Shown here piece by piece: positions 63,068-64,000 of a stretch of 64,000 bases of DNA. The translations under genes and the position numbers were made by a program. Numbering within the stretch: position 1 is the stretch's first letter; the number at the start of each line of letters is the position of its first letter. The stretch covers positions 19,434-83,433 of the forward strand of contig NZ_BCSG01000023.1 of NCBI RefSeq assembly GCF_001570745.1, given 5' to 3'. The stretch is from Alicyclobacillus mali NBRC 102425. GTDB lineage: Bacteria > Bacillota > Bacilli > Alicyclobacillales > Alicyclobacillaceae. The notes under the pieces were generated by a model that was not told where the DNA came from, searched no databases, and was given only the letters and a program-made list of their open reading frames with translations.

Positions 63068-63394
63068 GATCCCCTCCGTAGTTTGGTTTTTACAACACCT
63101 TGAACACAACTAGGATGGTAATCTGCAAAAAAACGCAATTGCCAACACAAGCTCCGAATCAAAATCCTCACCTTTAGTCCGCCACAGTAAAGCAAGGAAG
63201 GTCGTGACGATGTTGCAGGCCAGCCAGCTCGCATCGAGTAAGTGTAACGATTTGAGCCTTTTGCAGAATGACTGATTCCATCGCGAGCGAAAACGACGCA
63301 CACTTCTCGTGAAAGATAACACATTCCACAAACATCCTTTTCTGTTGTGTGGATAGATCACGCCCCTTCGTTGGAGTTCGTTCAAACCACCAGC
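63068..63394. other. Region of about 330 bases with no recognised gene
   Basis: A minus-strand open frame of 91 codons spans 63110-63385 with many Arg, Trp, Leu and Cys residues, but no ribosome site or homology that I can recognise. Probably decayed sequence at the end of the transposase element. Nothing else supported. Confidence 0.35.
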
Positions 63395-64000
63395 TTAAGC
63401 TACCTGCTTGATGCGATTCGCGCGGTGCATCGCCAGAGCAGATGCCAAGTGCACAATCGCGTTGATGTACGCATGCGCTGTGACCTTCTCGATACCCCGC
63501 ACATGCACGCCGTCAAGCGTCAGCCACTCTTTGAGCCGTGCAAAACAGCGCTCTACAGCGGTCCGTTCATCATAAAGCATCTTCCATGTGCGAGAACCGC
63601 GATGTGGATTCGCGTAACGACGACGTCCTCACCGATGTGCTTCTTCACGACCATGCCATAGTTCGATGCAGAACAGGCGGCCATGCCAAGCGGACAATCG
63701 ATCTGGCCTGCCGCGTGCGGACAGCGAAACTTGAGCCAGTCGCCCTCTGCGCCCCAATACGTCATCCGATACCCCATCGTGCGGCGAGGCGTGCCGTCGA
63801 AATCCATTCCCTCCGGCGGCTCTTTCTCATTCCGGCGATTCATCGGGATGATAGCCTGAGCGCCCAACGCGCGAGCGGCTTCATCGTTTTTCGTCTGGTC
63901 GTATCCTGCATCCATCAACACGAAGCGAATCCGCCAATCTTGGCGGAGCTCCTCCATCAAGGGAATGACCATCTCTCCATCGTAGACGTTCGCTCGCGCC
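63395..64000 (-). pseudogene. Frameshifted DDE transposase (IS1182/IS4-like), 5' end outside window
   Basis: Minus-strand fragment with two frames. Upstream: VYDGEMVIPLMEELRQDW, FVLMDAGYDQTKNDEAARALG (the DAGYD catalytic motif) and NRRNEKEPPEGMDFDG. After about 63600 the homologous sequence shifts frame to RGSRTWKMLYDERTAVERCF, ARLKEWLTLDGVHVRGIEKV and AHAYINAIVHLASALA, ending at TAA 63397-63395. The YDERTAVERCFARLK segment carries the catalytic Glu (YREK-like). The frameshift lies near 63605-63625, so it is inactive. Confidence 0.88.

Overview
This 64 kb window looks like chromosome of a high-GC Firmicute, most probably Alicyclobacillus or a close relative. This is inferred from strong AGGAGG-type ribosome binding sites, frequent GTG and TTG starts, the GatC-GatA and PcrA-LigA gene pairs, an aa3-type quinol oxidase (qox) operon, a YtrA-type GntR/ABC module and Bacillus-type transposase remnants. 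No database search was possible, so the genus is an inference.

Layout. 1-9.2 kb (mostly minus): end of the gatCA tRNA-amidation operon, a tiny membrane protein, a secreted HExxH peptidase, then pcrA-ligA and two GNAT acetyltransferases. 9.3-18 kb: a LigB-type dioxygenase, a complete tRNA-Pro(CGG) transcription unit, an SDR dehydrogenase, a HesB/IscA-like protein, an OmpR-type two-component pair with a GtrA protein, a DUF420 membrane protein and an SDR / iron-alcohol-dehydrogenase / aldo-keto-reductase operon. 18-22.2 kb: a translationally coupled membrane-anchored pair (propeller-like protein and phosphodiester glycosidase), an O-methyltransferase and a D,D-carboxypeptidase. 22.3-27.4 kb: the quinol oxidase operon qoxABCD followed by ctaA (heme A synthase).

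27.5-41.6 kb: a UDG-superfamily protein, a metallophosphoesterase, an ABC transporter co-encoded with a NarL-type two-component system, a cation/proton antiporter behind a MarR regulator, a divergent MFS transporter, RNase Z, and a five-gene GntR/double-ABC operon with a near-ideal promoter and a perfect 11-bp inverted-repeat operator. 41.7-50.3 kb: an RND efflux pump, then a convergent operon of glycosyltransferase, APS kinase, sulfotransferase, nitroreductase and EPSP synthase (aroA), followed by an EAL-domain remnant and a pyrimidine-dimer-glycosylase-like gene.

50.4-59.1 kb: a TRIC-type channel gene and the most notable locus, a complete four-gene Wadjet-type SMC defence operon (jetA-jetB-jetC-jetD, type II-like) with overlapping genes and intact ATPase and toprim-like motifs. 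59.2-60.8 kb: a small lipoprotein and a DJ-1/PfpI protein. 60.9-64 kb is a mobile-element graveyard: an internally deleted IS66 element with a nonsense codon, an IS1634-type transposase whose 5' part abuts the IS66 end, an unrecognised low-GC small ORF and a frameshifted DDE transposase running off the window.

Together the window is mostly conserved chromosomal housekeeping, envelope and respiration genes. The anti-plasmid Wadjet island lies next to decayed insertion sequences.
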